Virus record (IMG/VR): IMGVR_UViG_3300025000_000053
Location: 1 to 64,000 of that record
Strand: one strand, 5' to 3'
Source: a virus
DNA length: 64,000 bases
In this document: one piece after another, positions 33,914 through 43,198 of the stretch
Layout: each line of letters opens with the position of its first letter
Position numbering within the stretch: the stretch's first letter is position 1
Program-made: the position numbers and the translations under genes
Notes under the pieces: model-generated
Databases searched by the model: none
What the model was told of the DNA's origin: nothing
What the model saw: only the letters and a program-made list of their open reading frames with translations

Positions 33914-34660
33914 ATGGATTTTTTTGATGTGTTATTAGAAGCTAAAAAATCTAAATCAACAAAAACACCATCTAAAAAAACTATTAAAGTAGATAGTCCT
34001 TCAAATAAAACTACTGATTACTCAGATGATGTTAAAATTGATAACAAAGACGATAGTAAAGATGATGACAGTAATAATAAAGATAATGATGTAACTGACT
34101 ATACAGATGATGAAAATAATAAAGATGATAATACAACAGATTACACATCAGAAGATGTACAAAAAGATCCAACTGATAATCCTGATGATAGCACAGATAC
34201 AACAGATGAAAATACTGATGATAATATAGATGGTACTAATGATTATACTGATGAAAATATGGATGACAATACAGATGATTCATCTGATGATACTGATAAT
34301 TCAGACTCAACTGATGAAAGTTCAGATGATGATAATAATGAAAAAATTAAAAATAATAGTTTATTAAAAGATTATTTAGATCTTTATTATTTAACAAAAA
34401 ATACTATTACTAAATTATCAAATTTAGATAAGAGCGATATAATACTAAATAAAGTTTCAACACAAGTTATTTCAAATTTAAATAAAATTCAAAATCAAAT
34501 ATTTAGTTTTATTTTATATAAGTTTTCAAAAAATAATTATATAAATAACCTATATCAATATAACTATTTTATTGAAGCCTTTAGAATTAATATTGAAATG
34601 GTAAAAAAAATAAGCTTTTTTGTGACCAATAAACAAAACAAATATATAAAAAATCAATGA
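33914..34660 (+). CDS. Asp-rich acidic protein, possible prohead core/scaffold
   Basis: ATG start after AGGAGG. 248 aa; residues 30-150 are a low-complexity Asp/Thr/Asn repeat of the type DDNTDDSSDDTDNSDS, net strongly negative and probably disordered. The N-terminal 20 residues (MDFFDVLLEAKKSKSTKTP) and the C-terminal helix (YLDLYYLTKNTITKLSNL onward) are ordered and could anchor to other core parts. Next to the prohead protease and the capsid gene, this fits a T4 gp67/gp68-type core component that is degraded during maturation. This is inferred from composition and context. Confidence 0.6.
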   Translation: MDFFDVLLEAKKSKSTKTPSKKTIKVDSPSNKTTDYSDDVKIDNKDDSKDDDSNNKDNDVTDYTDDENNKDDNTTDYTSEDVQKDPTDNPDDSTDTTDENTDDNIDGTNDYTDENMDDNTDDSSDDTDNSDSTDESSDDDNNEKIKNNSLLKDYLDLYYLTKNTITKLSNLDKSDIILNKVSTQVISNLNKIQNQIFSFILYKFSKNNYINNLYQYNYFIEAFRINIEMVKKISFFVTNKQNKYIKNQ

Positions 34661-34676
34661 GAGGAAGTGCCAAAGA

Positions 34677-36383
34677 ATGTACGAATACTTAGATGACAAT
34701 CAAAACCCGACGAGGGTAATTGGCTCGTTTACTATGGATAGAAATACAGATTTTAAAGACAATTTTAAAGCTCTTGTTGAAAACTTCAAAGGACATTACA
34801 GTATTGACCCCATTGATGATTTACTTAAAATTTTAAAAGTTGATACCTTAAGAGAAGATTATAAAGACCAACTACTTGGTGATGTTGATACAGGACAGAT
34901 TGATGATATGTATTATTCATTACATCCTCAAAAACTAAGTCAATTGTTTGAAAACACATGCCTAGAACTTATTAAAGAATCTTCGGACATCGGACAATTA
35001 TCTCCGATTGTTGGTATTTCATTACCGGTACTTAAAAAAAATTATTTGGAATGTCATTCTAAAGATATTGTTATGACAGAAATCCCCACCAAACCAATTA
35101 TTAAAATTGCGTTTGAAAGAAAATTTTTAAAAGATAAACCTGGTAATAAGTATTATATTCCTGAAATTTTTTATGATGGTTCTTATGCGGATGTAGTTGC
35201 AAAAACTAAAGGTGCCGCTATTGTAAATACATGGTTTCCGGCAGATGAAGGAGTAACATTACCCTTCCAAGATTTACCGATTATGAGATTGTCAGGTGGT
35301 TCTCTTGAAACAAGAGACAGTCTTGCTTATGATTTCTGTATTGAAGCTGTTAAAATGACTGTTGATGGTGAGGATAAAATCATTGATGGTTTAAATGTTC
35401 AGGCTGATTTTGGTTCCAACAACTCTTTTAACTATCGTGTTAAAACTGTAAATGCAGCTGGTCAATCTGTAGAAGATATAATTACAGGTCAGGTGGATAC
35501 CTATTCAGGTTCCGTATCTGTTGCGTGTACAAGTGGTAAAATAACTAAAGTGAGATTTGGTGGACACTTAAGTAATGAAAATAACGTTGAAACCGTTGAA
35601 CTGGATAAAGAAAGAGTGACCAAAGAATGGAAAATTCCTGATGGTCAAAGAATTAACACCGGTTTGACCATTGAGAAAATTAAAGATAACCGTGCTTTAT
35701 TTAATACAAATCTAACTGCTGATATTATTACTGATATGAGTACGGTTTTGACTCATTTCGAAGACAGTAATATTCTACAGTTTTTAGATGACAGTTTTGG
35801 TAAATGGAAAGATAAAAAAGACCTACCTTTTGGTTATACTGGTGGTTTTGTCGAAACCTCTAGTTTTAACTGTTTCCCAACTTCAAGTGTTCACATTCCA
35901 ATTTCACAATGGATTAATACTGAACTTAAGTTTTATTTGACTCGTCTTATTGATGAACTCAAAACAAAACTCAAAATCACCGATATGATGTTTGTTATTT
36001 ATGGTAATCCAAGTAATATTACTTTGATTCAAGATAATGTTAAATGGGTTATAGATGAGGATACGAAAATCGGTGGAATTCAACTTGAATACAAATTTGG
36101 TGTACTTACCGGTAATAAGAGTAGAGTTCACGTTGTAAGTTCATTGAAAGTTCCAAGGGAGAAAGGGCTACGTATTGTAGCATTTCCTCTGACTCAAGAA
36201 ACAATTACATTCAAGCATTACAAATATAGTATGAACATTGAAAATGTTTACAGAAATCCAAATACTCCGCTGATTCCCAACATTATGGGAACCTCCAGAT
36301 ATTTAACAACTGAAGTTCTTCCAGTTCAAGGTGGAATGACTTTGCTAAATAATGATTTCGGTATTAGTAAATACTCTTCTTAA
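34677..36383 (+). CDS. Major capsid protein (T4 gp23-like role)
   Basis: Forms the head lattice. ATG after GAGGAAG; 568 aa. The first ~110 residues are acidic/helical (QLFENTCLELIKESSDIGQLSP), probably removed or reordered on maturation; the rest is a beta-rich HK97-like body (TEIPTKPIIKIAFERKFL; CFPTSSVHIPISQWINTELK; YGNPSNITLIQDNVKW) closing with MSRYLTT-type C-terminal PLIPNIMGTSRYLTTEV. The coding sequence is visibly richer in C/G than its neighbours, as expected for a highly expressed structural gene. It sits 16 nt after the Asp-rich gene. Confidence 0.8.
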   Translation: MYEYLDDNQNPTRVIGSFTMDRNTDFKDNFKALVENFKGHYSIDPIDDLLKILKVDTLREDYKDQLLGDVDTGQIDDMYYSLHPQKLSQLFENTCLELIKESSDIGQLSPIVGISLPVLKKNYLECHSKDIVMTEIPTKPIIKIAFERKFLKDKPGNKYYIPEIFYDGSYADVVAKTKGAAIVNTWFPADEGVTLPFQDLPIMRLSGGSLETRDSLAYDFCIEAVKMTVDGEDKIIDGLNVQADFGSNNSFNYRVKTVNAAGQSVEDIITGQVDTYSGSVSVACTSGKITKVRFGGHLSNENNVETVELDKERVTKEWKIPDGQRINTGLTIEKIKDNRALFNTNLTADIITDMSTVLTHFEDSNILQFLDDSFGKWKDKKDLPFGYTGGFVETSSFNCFPTSSVHIPISQWINTELKFYLTRLIDELKTKLKITDMMFVIYGNPSNITLIQDNVKWVIDEDTKIGGIQLEYKFGVLTGNKSRVHVVSSLKVPREKGLRIVAFPLTQETITFKHYKYSMNIENVYRNPNTPLIPNIMGTSRYLTTEVLPVQGGMTLLNNDFGISKYSS

Positions 36384-36394
36384 TACAAATATAT

Positions 36395-36431
36395 AAAGAT
36401 TATAGGTTAATAACCTATAATCTTTATTATT
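36395..36431 (+). terminator. Terminator after capsid gene
   Basis: AAAGATTATAGGTT (36395-36408) pairs with AACCTATAATCTTT (36412-36425); a loose T-rich run follows. Confidence 0.7.
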
Positions 36432-36483
36432 TATTTCAAAGAACACTTTAGTAATATAAAACAATTGAAAGGATGGTTATAAA

Positions 36484-37722
36484 ATGTCAGATTCTATACT
36501 AAAAATAGTTGAAAATTGTTTTAAAGAAATAAAAGAAAAAGTAAATATTTTATCTAATTTAAATATAATTGAACGTAATATAAATAGATTATTTGATTTA
36601 AATTTTAAAGTTAGTATTGTAGAAAATAATATTAATGAATTTTTTGGTATGAGTGTCTTTCCATCAACAAATCTTATTGATAATGTTATTTTAGCAACAT
36701 TTAAAAGAGATGTTAGAACACAATTAGATATTATAATGAAAATGTGGGGAGAAGAAAGAGATTGGTTTTTAGAAATAGATAGTATATTATTATATGATAA
36801 AAATTTAAATGTTAATCCATCGGAAATTGTAGCTGTATTATTACATGAAATAGGCCATGTTATTCATTCTAATGAAGCACCACAAAGATTTGTTAGACTA
36901 GTTAAATATTCATTGATGAATATTAATTTTCATATTAGAGAATTATGTAAAAATGATACAATAAGAAAATTATTTTCATTAGCACTAATTGAATCATGTA
37001 TAACTAAAAACTTTAATATAATTCAATCTAATACAGAAGTTATTGCAGATAAACATGTAATAAAATTTGGTTATGGTGATTCTTTAAATAATTTTATTGA
37101 TAAATTAATTACATCACAAAATAATAGATTAGTTGAAAGAACAGATAAAGATAAAGACATAGATGTGAAAATTATTATTAAATGGACAATAGATAATATT
37201 AGTGAATTAGAATTTAGGAAAAATAAATTAAGAAGTACAATACAAGCTGAAATGCTAGGCACATCAAGTATGTATATTAAATCATATCTTAAAAAACTAG
37301 CTGTTATATTTTTTGGTGAACAAGGTGCTGATAGTTATAAACAGATCTTATCTGAACAATATTTTGTTGAAATGTGTAATTTAAGTAAAACAAAAGTTAT
37401 TAAAGAATTCTTTGATAAGTTTGGTAAAATTAAAAAGATTCAACAAAGTGATATTGATATTCTCTTTATTGAATTTGATAAAATGCAAAATAATAATGAT
37501 AAAATTTACCTTATTGAATTAATTCATGATAAATTAGATACTATTAGTATGGCTTTAGAATGTATTAATAATAATGAAAAAGATAGAGTTCAACAAAGTG
37601 AAACTACTCTTAAAGGATTTAAAACTCAATTAGAAAAGTTAAGATTACAAACTTTGAGTATTCATCTTAAAGAAAAAGAATATGGTTTATTTATTAAATA
37701 CCCAAAAGGATATGAGGGTTAA
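36484..37722 (+). CDS. Putative zincin metallopeptidase (HEIGH), 412 aa
   Basis: Residues 121-125 are HEIGH in AVLLHEIGHVIHSNEA, followed by an acidic helix NTEVIADKHVIKFG (about 183-196) that fits the gluzincin third ligand. The C-terminal half is helical and charged (EVIADK to YGLFIKYPKGYEG). ATG start after GAAAGG. It lies between the capsid and the tail fibre genes, so it may process virion proteins or be carried in the particle; the substrate is unknown. A smaller protein with the same pair of motifs is at 5610. Confidence 0.65.
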   Translation: MSDSILKIVENCFKEIKEKVNILSNLNIIERNINRLFDLNFKVSIVENNINEFFGMSVFPSTNLIDNVILATFKRDVRTQLDIIMKMWGEERDWFLEIDSILLYDKNLNVNPSEIVAVLLHEIGHVIHSNEAPQRFVRLVKYSLMNINFHIRELCKNDTIRKLFSLALIESCITKNFNIIQSNTEVIADKHVIKFGYGDSLNNFIDKLITSQNNRLVERTDKDKDIDVKIIIKWTIDNISELEFRKNKLRSTIQAEMLGTSSMYIKSYLKKLAVIFFGEQGADSYKQILSEQYFVEMCNLSKTKVIKEFFDKFGKIKKIQQSDIDILFIEFDKMQNNNDKIYLIELIHDKLDTISMALECINNNEKDRVQQSETTLKGFKTQLEKLRLQTLSIHLKEKEYGLFIKYPKGYEG

Positions 37723-37773
37723 ATAAAAAATAATAAAGTTTATATTTTTTACATGGAGGTGTACAATAATTTT

Positions 37774-39444
37774 ATGAATATAATTAGTCAGATTCAACAT
37801 AGAAGGGATACTACAGCTAATTGGGAATTAAATAATCCTATATTAAATGAAGGTGAATTAGGAATAGAATTTAGAACTAATGGATCTACAGGTGTTAAAA
37901 TAGGTGATGGGACTAGTACATGGAATGATTTAGTATATATTAGTGCTGATGGTATTACAGTAGAAACACAGGAAGCTATTGATGATATAGCTGGTGAAGG
38001 GAGAACTATTGAAACAGTTAAAGGATTAAGTGATATAGTTAGTAATCATTTGGATGATATTGCAAAAGTATTTAAATTGGCTACAGAGCTAGGAATGGTG
38101 GATAATGACGAAACAAAAGCTGTTGCAAACTATGAAATTATTAATACTTTCCTAAATGGTGGAGAAAATAGAGTAATATTTTTAAATGGTGGTAAATTTT
38201 GGATTAGTGAAAAGTTAAGGTTAACTCTACCCCATACATCTATATTAGGAAACAATAGGGGTAAAAATCTTGATGTATCTTGTATTGCTGGAAATTTTGC
38301 TGATACTGTAATTGAAGTGGCTATTATCTCGGGGGATAATGGCTCGTATATTCAAAACATAGCTATAGACGGTAATGATGTAGCAACAATGGGATTAGAT
38401 ACTGGAAACAATAATTTCCATGATAATTTGTTTGACGGAATTTATATTGATAATATCAATGGTGTTGGTTTTCATGTAGGTGAAAATAATTATTCATCCA
38501 TTTATTACAGAATATTTACTGGAAGTGAATGCTCGGTAGGTTTACAATTAGAAAGTGAAGCAAATCAACAAAGTAGTTTTCGAGATTGTAAATTTCTTGG
38601 AATTACTTATGGTGGTATTATTGGAACTGATGATAATGTAAAAGAAGAATTAAGATGTATTGATTTTTCAGGTTGTTTATTTAATTCTCCTGGTACCCCG
38701 TTGAAATTTAACAAGTGTAGTTACGGGATAGAATTTCAAAGAACATGGGTGGAAAAATCTACTTCTGGTATATTATCAGACTATTTGATAATTTTAGGTT
38801 CCATAGATACCAAGGCATCTGGCATAACATTTACTGACACACATTTCCAAAGTAATGCATTAACTAATTATACATTTCATTGGAAAAACGCAGATGCAAT
38901 TAATTTTATGGGTAATGTAAAAATTAATAATAGTGTAAATGGGTTTATAGATGCAACTGGAGCAATTACAGTAAATTCAAACAGTATTTTTTTGGCAACT
39001 GGGGCACCAAATCCTACAACAGTAGTTAATGGATTAAAAATTTCACAATTGTTTAAGCTATACTTGGGTGATTCTGTTGTTACAGACCCTCAGTTTAAAA
39101 CGTCTGTGTATATTGATTTAGATGCACAAACAGCTGCTTCACCAAACGGAGTTCTTATAAGATCAAGACGTAAGAGTGAAACACAGGACAGAGTTTCACT
39201 AAAAGAATCAGGGTTATATTTTGGTGACGGATCTATTGCTGCTGATACTAGATTTGCAAGAAAAAGTGCAGGTGTGGGGGGTATGGGAACAGGTCAACAT
39301 TTTCAACTTGATGGTACTTGGGATGGTGGTCATTTTCTGATGGGTAATTATCATATGTGGATTGACGGGACCGGAAAACCAAGACTTAAAAATGGTGCTC
39401 CGACGAGTGATACAGACGGAGTTATATTTAGTGCAATAGTATAA
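37774..39444 (+). CDS. Tail fibre/receptor-binding protein with beta-helix body
   Basis: An ATG at 37753 overlaps the ribosome binding site (GGAGGTG), so the ATG at 37774 is used, giving 556 aa beginning MNIISQIQHRRDTTANW. The N-terminus has the Mtd/tail-fibre signature GELGIEFRTNGSTGVKIGDGT then TWNDL, a trimeric attachment module. A right-handed beta-helix-like body follows, rich in G-x-x-x turns (FDGIYIDNINGVGFHVGEN; FRDCKFLGITYGGII). The C-terminus reads DGTGKPRLKNGAPTSDTDG, a typical fibre tip ending. It probably binds the host surface. Base composition is less AT-extreme than its neighbours, consistent with modular exchange. Confidence 0.75.
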   Translation: MNIISQIQHRRDTTANWELNNPILNEGELGIEFRTNGSTGVKIGDGTSTWNDLVYISADGITVETQEAIDDIAGEGRTIETVKGLSDIVSNHLDDIAKVFKLATELGMVDNDETKAVANYEIINTFLNGGENRVIFLNGGKFWISEKLRLTLPHTSILGNNRGKNLDVSCIAGNFADTVIEVAIISGDNGSYIQNIAIDGNDVATMGLDTGNNNFHDNLFDGIYIDNINGVGFHVGENNYSSIYYRIFTGSECSVGLQLESEANQQSSFRDCKFLGITYGGIIGTDDNVKEELRCIDFSGCLFNSPGTPLKFNKCSYGIEFQRTWVEKSTSGILSDYLIILGSIDTKASGITFTDTHFQSNALTNYTFHWKNADAINFMGNVKINNSVNGFIDATGAITVNSNSIFLATGAPNPTTVVNGLKISQLFKLYLGDSVVTDPQFKTSVYIDLDAQTAASPNGVLIRSRRKSETQDRVSLKESGLYFGDGSIAADTRFARKSAGVGGMGTGQHFQLDGTWDGGHFLMGNYHMWIDGTGKPRLKNGAPTSDTDGVIFSAIV

Positions 39445-39464
39445 ATTAGGAGGTGTGAAACTTA

Positions 39465-39737
39465 ATGGGACTGATTCAAAGAGTTGAATTTGAAAATGGG
39501 CTTATAGCAGAAAATTGCTACCATAAAGTTGGAAGTGTAAGTCACGGTGATAATACCGGACTGATTGAATTATTATTATACAAAGATCAGCCTGCCAAAA
39601 ATGATGGTAAACCAGTAATTGATAAAAAGTATTATGTGTTTATACCTTCAGTTGAGGACAATGCACCTAATGCTAAGAAGCAGGCATATTTGTATTTGAA
39701 AAGCTTACCAGAATTTACAAATGTTATTGATGCATAA
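39465..39737 (+). CDS. Hypothetical small protein, 90 aa, after tail fibre
   Basis: ATG start after AGGAGGTG. A compact domain: IQRVEFENGLIAENCYHKVG, DNTGLIELLLYKDQPAKNDG, KKQAYLYLKSLPEF. Similar short proteins follow fibre genes in many phages as chaperones or tip extensions; here that is only inferred from position. Confidence 0.6.
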   Translation: MGLIQRVEFENGLIAENCYHKVGSVSHGDNTGLIELLLYKDQPAKNDGKPVIDKKYYVFIPSVEDNAPNAKKQAYLYLKSLPEFTNVIDA

Positions 39738-39796
39738 TAAATATATGATATACAACAATATATATGTTGACAAACCAAATATATAAATTAATAATA

Positions 39797-39831
39797 TTAA
39801 AACTTATCTTTATAATAAAGATAAGTTTTAA
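39797..39831. terminator. Terminator-like hairpin
   Basis: TTAAAACTTATCTTTAT (39797-39813) pairs with ATAAAGATAAGTTTTAA (39815-39831). The loop is one base, so the real stem is shorter. Confidence 0.65.
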
Positions 39832-39884
39832 TATATTTTAACATCTCAATAAATCATATATATATATTAAGGAGGTTTTATCAT

Positions 39885-40529
39885 GTGAAGAAACCATATA
39901 TTTATGATTTAGAAACTAAGAATTTATCTTTTATACAAACGGCTAAAGATTTACATATACTTGGTATTAAGAATAATGTATTTTTTTTAAAGCTATATGA
40001 TAAATCTTTAAAGAAAGTTGATCCCCATTCACCATTTTTAACAGATGATCAAATTATTAAAATTATTAATGAGTGTATGATTAACCCTTGGTATTATTTA
40101 AGAGAGGTTGCAAGGATTCCAGATCAGGGTGGTCGTGGTATAAGTTACCAGTTAAATAGAGGTAATTTAGCATCTACTTGGTGTTATTTAAATGGTATAG
40201 ACGACTATTTAGTATTACCAAGACAAATAGGTAAAACACAAAGTAAACTATGTATAATAAATTGGACATTTTTACTAGGTACTACTAATTCACAATTTAT
40301 GTTTTTGAGTTTAGATCAAACGGCCGCTAATGAAAATCTTGATAGGTTAAAAAAACAAAGAGATTTATTACCTCCTTATTTACAATTTAAACTAGTAACT
40401 TCAGATGAAGGTAAAATTATTAAAGAAATTGATAATGTTAAAACTCTAGTTAACCCAGTTAATAATAATAAAATTGTAACTAAACCTTCTGCTAAATCAA
40501 CTGAAGCTGCTGAGAAAATAGGTAGGGGT
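39885..40529 (+). CDS. Terminase large subunit, exon 1 (ATPase)
   Basis: GTG start after AAGGAGG (the ATG just upstream is followed by TGA). Exon 1 has 215 codons and ends at the T of 40529. Walker A variant LPRQIGKT at 111-118, adenine-binding Q motif region and coupling helix follow (FMFLSLDQTAANENLDR). Joined to 40916-42334 it gives a 687-aa packaging motor that pumps DNA into the prohead. The in-frame tail beyond 40529 (NFLAPTYSNIC) is intron sequence and not part of the protein. Confidence 0.9.
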
Positions 40530-40915
40530 AATTTTTTAGCCCCAACATATAGTAATATATGTTAAAAACTTCTTTAATTGTCGGGGAAGCTCTTAGAGCC
40601 TAAAACTACTAAATTAATATAGTAATATATTAATGGCTTGGACTAATCAACCAAGGTATAGTAATAAGGTTTTAGGATTGGGTGATCCGCAGCTAAGATT
40701 CCTGTATACAGGAATAAAGTTCAACGACTATCCCATGGATCTAAAATGATCATTAGGAGTAGGGCTCAAGTGAGTGGGTGAAAATCCCTTAAATCGAAAT
40801 AGGAGACTCCTTATTATTTAATAATAAGGATGAAGATATAGTCTAGTATCCTAAGGAAATCTTAGGGAAGTTCATAAGAGAACTGCATAGATTAACGACC
40901 TATGTGAATATATCG
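40530..40915 (+). ncRNA. Group I intron in terminase gene (copy 3, no ORF)
   Basis: 5' splice after GGTAGGGGT: exon GGGGU pairs with internal guide GCCCC at about 40539-40543 (U opposite G). The stem AACATAT/ATATGTT right after is P2. P7 is GACTAT (40726-40731) with ATAGTC (40838-40843). The 3' end is the G of 40915 (AATATATCG). Splicing joins K-I-G-R-G to N-T-Q-P-I-Q-M-Y-D-E, so the break lies just before Walker B. Length 386 nt is identical to the portal intron. Confidence 0.9.
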
Positions 40916-42334
40916 AATACTCAACCAATTCAGATGTATGACGAAGTAGAATTTACGAGTTATATTAAAACTATTATTGAAGCTGCTGCCATGGCGTTTA
41001 AAACGGCTTCAGACAATGCTAAGAGAAATAATGCCCCTTATTCAAGGTCCCTACTCTCAACTCCTGGTGATCTCGATACTAAAGCTGGACAAGATGCCAT
41101 GGAAATAATTAGTAAGACATATAGATGGACTGAAAAATTTTATGATATGAAGATAGATGATGTTAAAGAAATTATAAAAAATAATTCAGAAAATAGGATA
41201 GTTTATATTGAATATGAGTATAAACAATTAGGAAAAGATGAAGAGTGGTTTAATGATTCATGTGCAATAATAGGTAATAACCCATTAAAAATTAAGAGAG
41301 AAATATTATTACAAAGAATGAGAGGTTCTTCTAATTCCCCATTTGAACCAGAAGATTTAGAACTTATTAGGGAAAAACAGGGTAAAATAATTGAAGAAAT
41401 CTTTATTAATAAATTATTTAGATTAGATGTTTATAAACCATTAGTAAGAGATAGGATATATTTTATATGTGTTGACGTTTCTAAAGGTTATGGTCAAGAT
41501 AATTCAGCCGTAGTAATATTAGACCCATATGAATTAAAACCTGTGGCAGAATTTGAATCGCCATATATAGGTGTAACTCAACTAAAGAATTTTTTATATA
41601 CACTTGTTAAAAAATATTTACCTAGAAGTATTTTATGTATTGAAAGAAATGAAAATGGTGAATCTATATTAGATGGATTGAGATATACTGATATAATGCA
41701 TAATTTATATTTTGATAAAGATAAAGATCCAATTGCCTCTCAATTAGATGATAGGATGGATAGTCAGGGATTTTTAAAACAAGAAGCTTTAAAACGTAAA
41801 TTATATGGAGTATGGACTGGAACTAAATCAAGACAAGTGATGTTTAGTTTGTTAGAAACACATATTGCAGAGTATAAAGATAATTTTATTTGTGCTAATA
41901 TTATTAATGATTTATTTAAATTAGTTATGAAAAAGAATGGTAAGATTGAAGCTGAGTCTGGATTCCATGATGATTCTATTATGGCTTATTTAATAGGATT
42001 GTATGTATATTATCATGGTAATAATCTACACTATTTTGGTTTTGTTAAGGGTCAGTTACCTGATGAGGAAGAAAGAAATAAAGGATTACAAACATATGAT
42101 GAGATAATGGAAGAAATGCCTGATGAAGAAAGACAATATTTCAATGAAAGTTTTGGTTCTAAATCTATAGATGATTATCAACAACATGTAATAGAAGAAC
42201 TTAAAAGAGTACAAAAAGAACAAAATAGTTTAATTAATATGAGTGGAATGATGAAACCCTCAACATATGCAGAAGAATATGATAATGATGAGAATGAAAT
42301 ATCATTAGATTTCTTTGATGAATTAAATAATTAA
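40916..42334 (+). CDS. Terminase large subunit, exon 2 (Walker B and nuclease)
   Basis: Begins AAT ACT CAA in frame with exon 1. Walker B is MYDEVEF (protein residues 222-228), followed by the coupling motif region and an RNase H-like nuclease: FICVDVSKGYGQDNS with the first catalytic Asp, CIERNENGESILDG with the Glu-containing strand, and FHDDSIMAYLIG with the last Asp pair. The C-terminal 80 residues are acidic and helical. The GTG at 40904, which looks like a start, is inside the intron. Confidence 0.9.
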   Translation, partial: NTQPIQMYDEVEFTSYIKTIIEAAAMAFKTASDNAKRNNAPYSRSLLSTPGDLDTKAGQDAMEIISKTYRWTEKFYDMKIDDVKEIIKNNSENRIVYIEYEYKQLGKDEEWFNDSCAIIGNNPLKIKREILLQRMRGSSNSPFEPEDLELIREKQGKIIEEIFINKLFRLDVYKPLVRDRIYFICVDVSKGYGQDNSAVVILDPYELKPVAEFESPYIGVTQLKNFLYTLVKKYLPRSILCIERNENGESILDGLRYTDIMHNLYFDKDKDPIASQLDDRMDSQGFLKQEALKRKLYGVWTGTKSRQVMFSLLETHIAEYKDNFICANIINDLFKLVMKKNGKIEAESGFHDDSIMAYLIGLYVYYHGNNLHYFGFVKGQLPDEEERNKGLQTYDEIMEEMPDEERQYFNESFGSKSIDDYQQHVIEELKRVQKEQNSLINMSGMMKPSTYAEEYDNDENEISLDFFDELNN

Positions 42335-42374
42335 TAATATAATGTGTTATTTAACACATTATATTATTTTTTAC
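42333..42374 (+). terminator. Rho-independent terminator
   Basis: AATAATATAATGTGTTA (42333-42349) pairs with TAACACATTATATTATT (42352-42368), then TTTTT; it overlaps the terminase stop. Confidence 0.8.
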
Positions 42375-42424
42375 TAATTTAGTAACATTGTTTTAATTAT
42401 GAATAAAAAAGGAGTGTGATTAAA

Positions 42425-43198
42425 TTGAATTATGATGATGATGAATATATTAGAACTAGTGATTTAGATATAGAGATGTTATTAGCAGAATTACCATTTA
42501 ATTTAACAAAAGAAAATATAATTGAACAAATAAATGATCCACTTTCCATTCAGGTTGATTATATAACTACATTAAAAGATAAGTGTGAAATTGTTAAACA
42601 ACAGTTTAGTGATAATTCAGAAGTTATTAAAGAGATTGATATAAAATTGAGATCAGTTTTTGACCTTGTAATAAGAGAAATGAATTATAAATTTAGTTTA
42701 CATGCAAGTTTAGAACAAACTGATGAAGACATTATTAAAATGGGTGAGTCTTTATATACCTATTTAATATTAAGATATAAGAAAAATATTAGTAGGTTTA
42801 TATTTAGATTTATATTAAAAAATAAGAAAGAACTTATTGAAAAATTTGATACAACTAAGAAAAAAGATATTACTTCATTGGCATTAAAGAAACAATTTAA
42901 AAATAAAGATGATGTTATTTTAATAACATCATTACCTAATATTATAAAACATATTATGAATTTAGATATAGAACCTATTGAATTTTTGGATTATATATCT
43001 AAAGGTGAACATTATGATGCTAGTATTATTAAAGATTATATTCTATCAGGACAGATAATAGGTAATTTTATACCAAGATATTTTTATCTAATGATAGATG
43101 AATATGAACATATTATGGATGAAATTCAAACAGATATAAAATTAAAGTTGATAAATAAAATAAAAAACAATGAAGGGAAGAGGATGAAAAATGAATAA
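42425..43198 (+). CDS. Hypothetical protein, 257 aa, between terminase and tail genes
   Basis: GTG at 42416 overlaps the ribosome binding site AAGGAGTG; the TTG at 42425 is better spaced (MNYDDDEYIRTSDLDIEML). The protein is helical and charged, with a basic central stretch (ILRYKKNISRFIFRFILKN) and a final KIKNNEGKRMKNE. Its stop overlaps the next gene by 8 nt, indicating co-translation. A virion (neck or tail assembly) role is suggested by position. Confidence 0.65.
   Translation: MNYDDDEYIRTSDLDIEMLLAELPFNLTKENIIEQINDPLSIQVDYITTLKDKCEIVKQQFSDNSEVIKEIDIKLRSVFDLVIREMNYKFSLHASLEQTDEDIIKMGESLYTYLILRYKKNISRFIFRFILKNKKELIEKFDTTKKKDITSLALKKQFKNKDDVILITSLPNIIKHIMNLDIEPIEFLDYISKGEHYDASIIKDYILSGQIIGNFIPRYFYLMIDEYEHIMDEIQTDIKLKLINKIKNNEGKRMKNE

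Noticed and set aside
40904-40915. GTG at 40904 as a start for the terminase C-terminal ORF (also ATG-like starts at 229, 48221, 51661 and 18717)
   Set aside because: At 229, 40904, 48221 and 51661 the first codons read MNIS or similar from intron tail sequence shared by all copies, and ATG 18717 is internal to exon 2; splice junctions restore conserved protein sequence across the intron in the four complete copies. They are exons, not gene starts.
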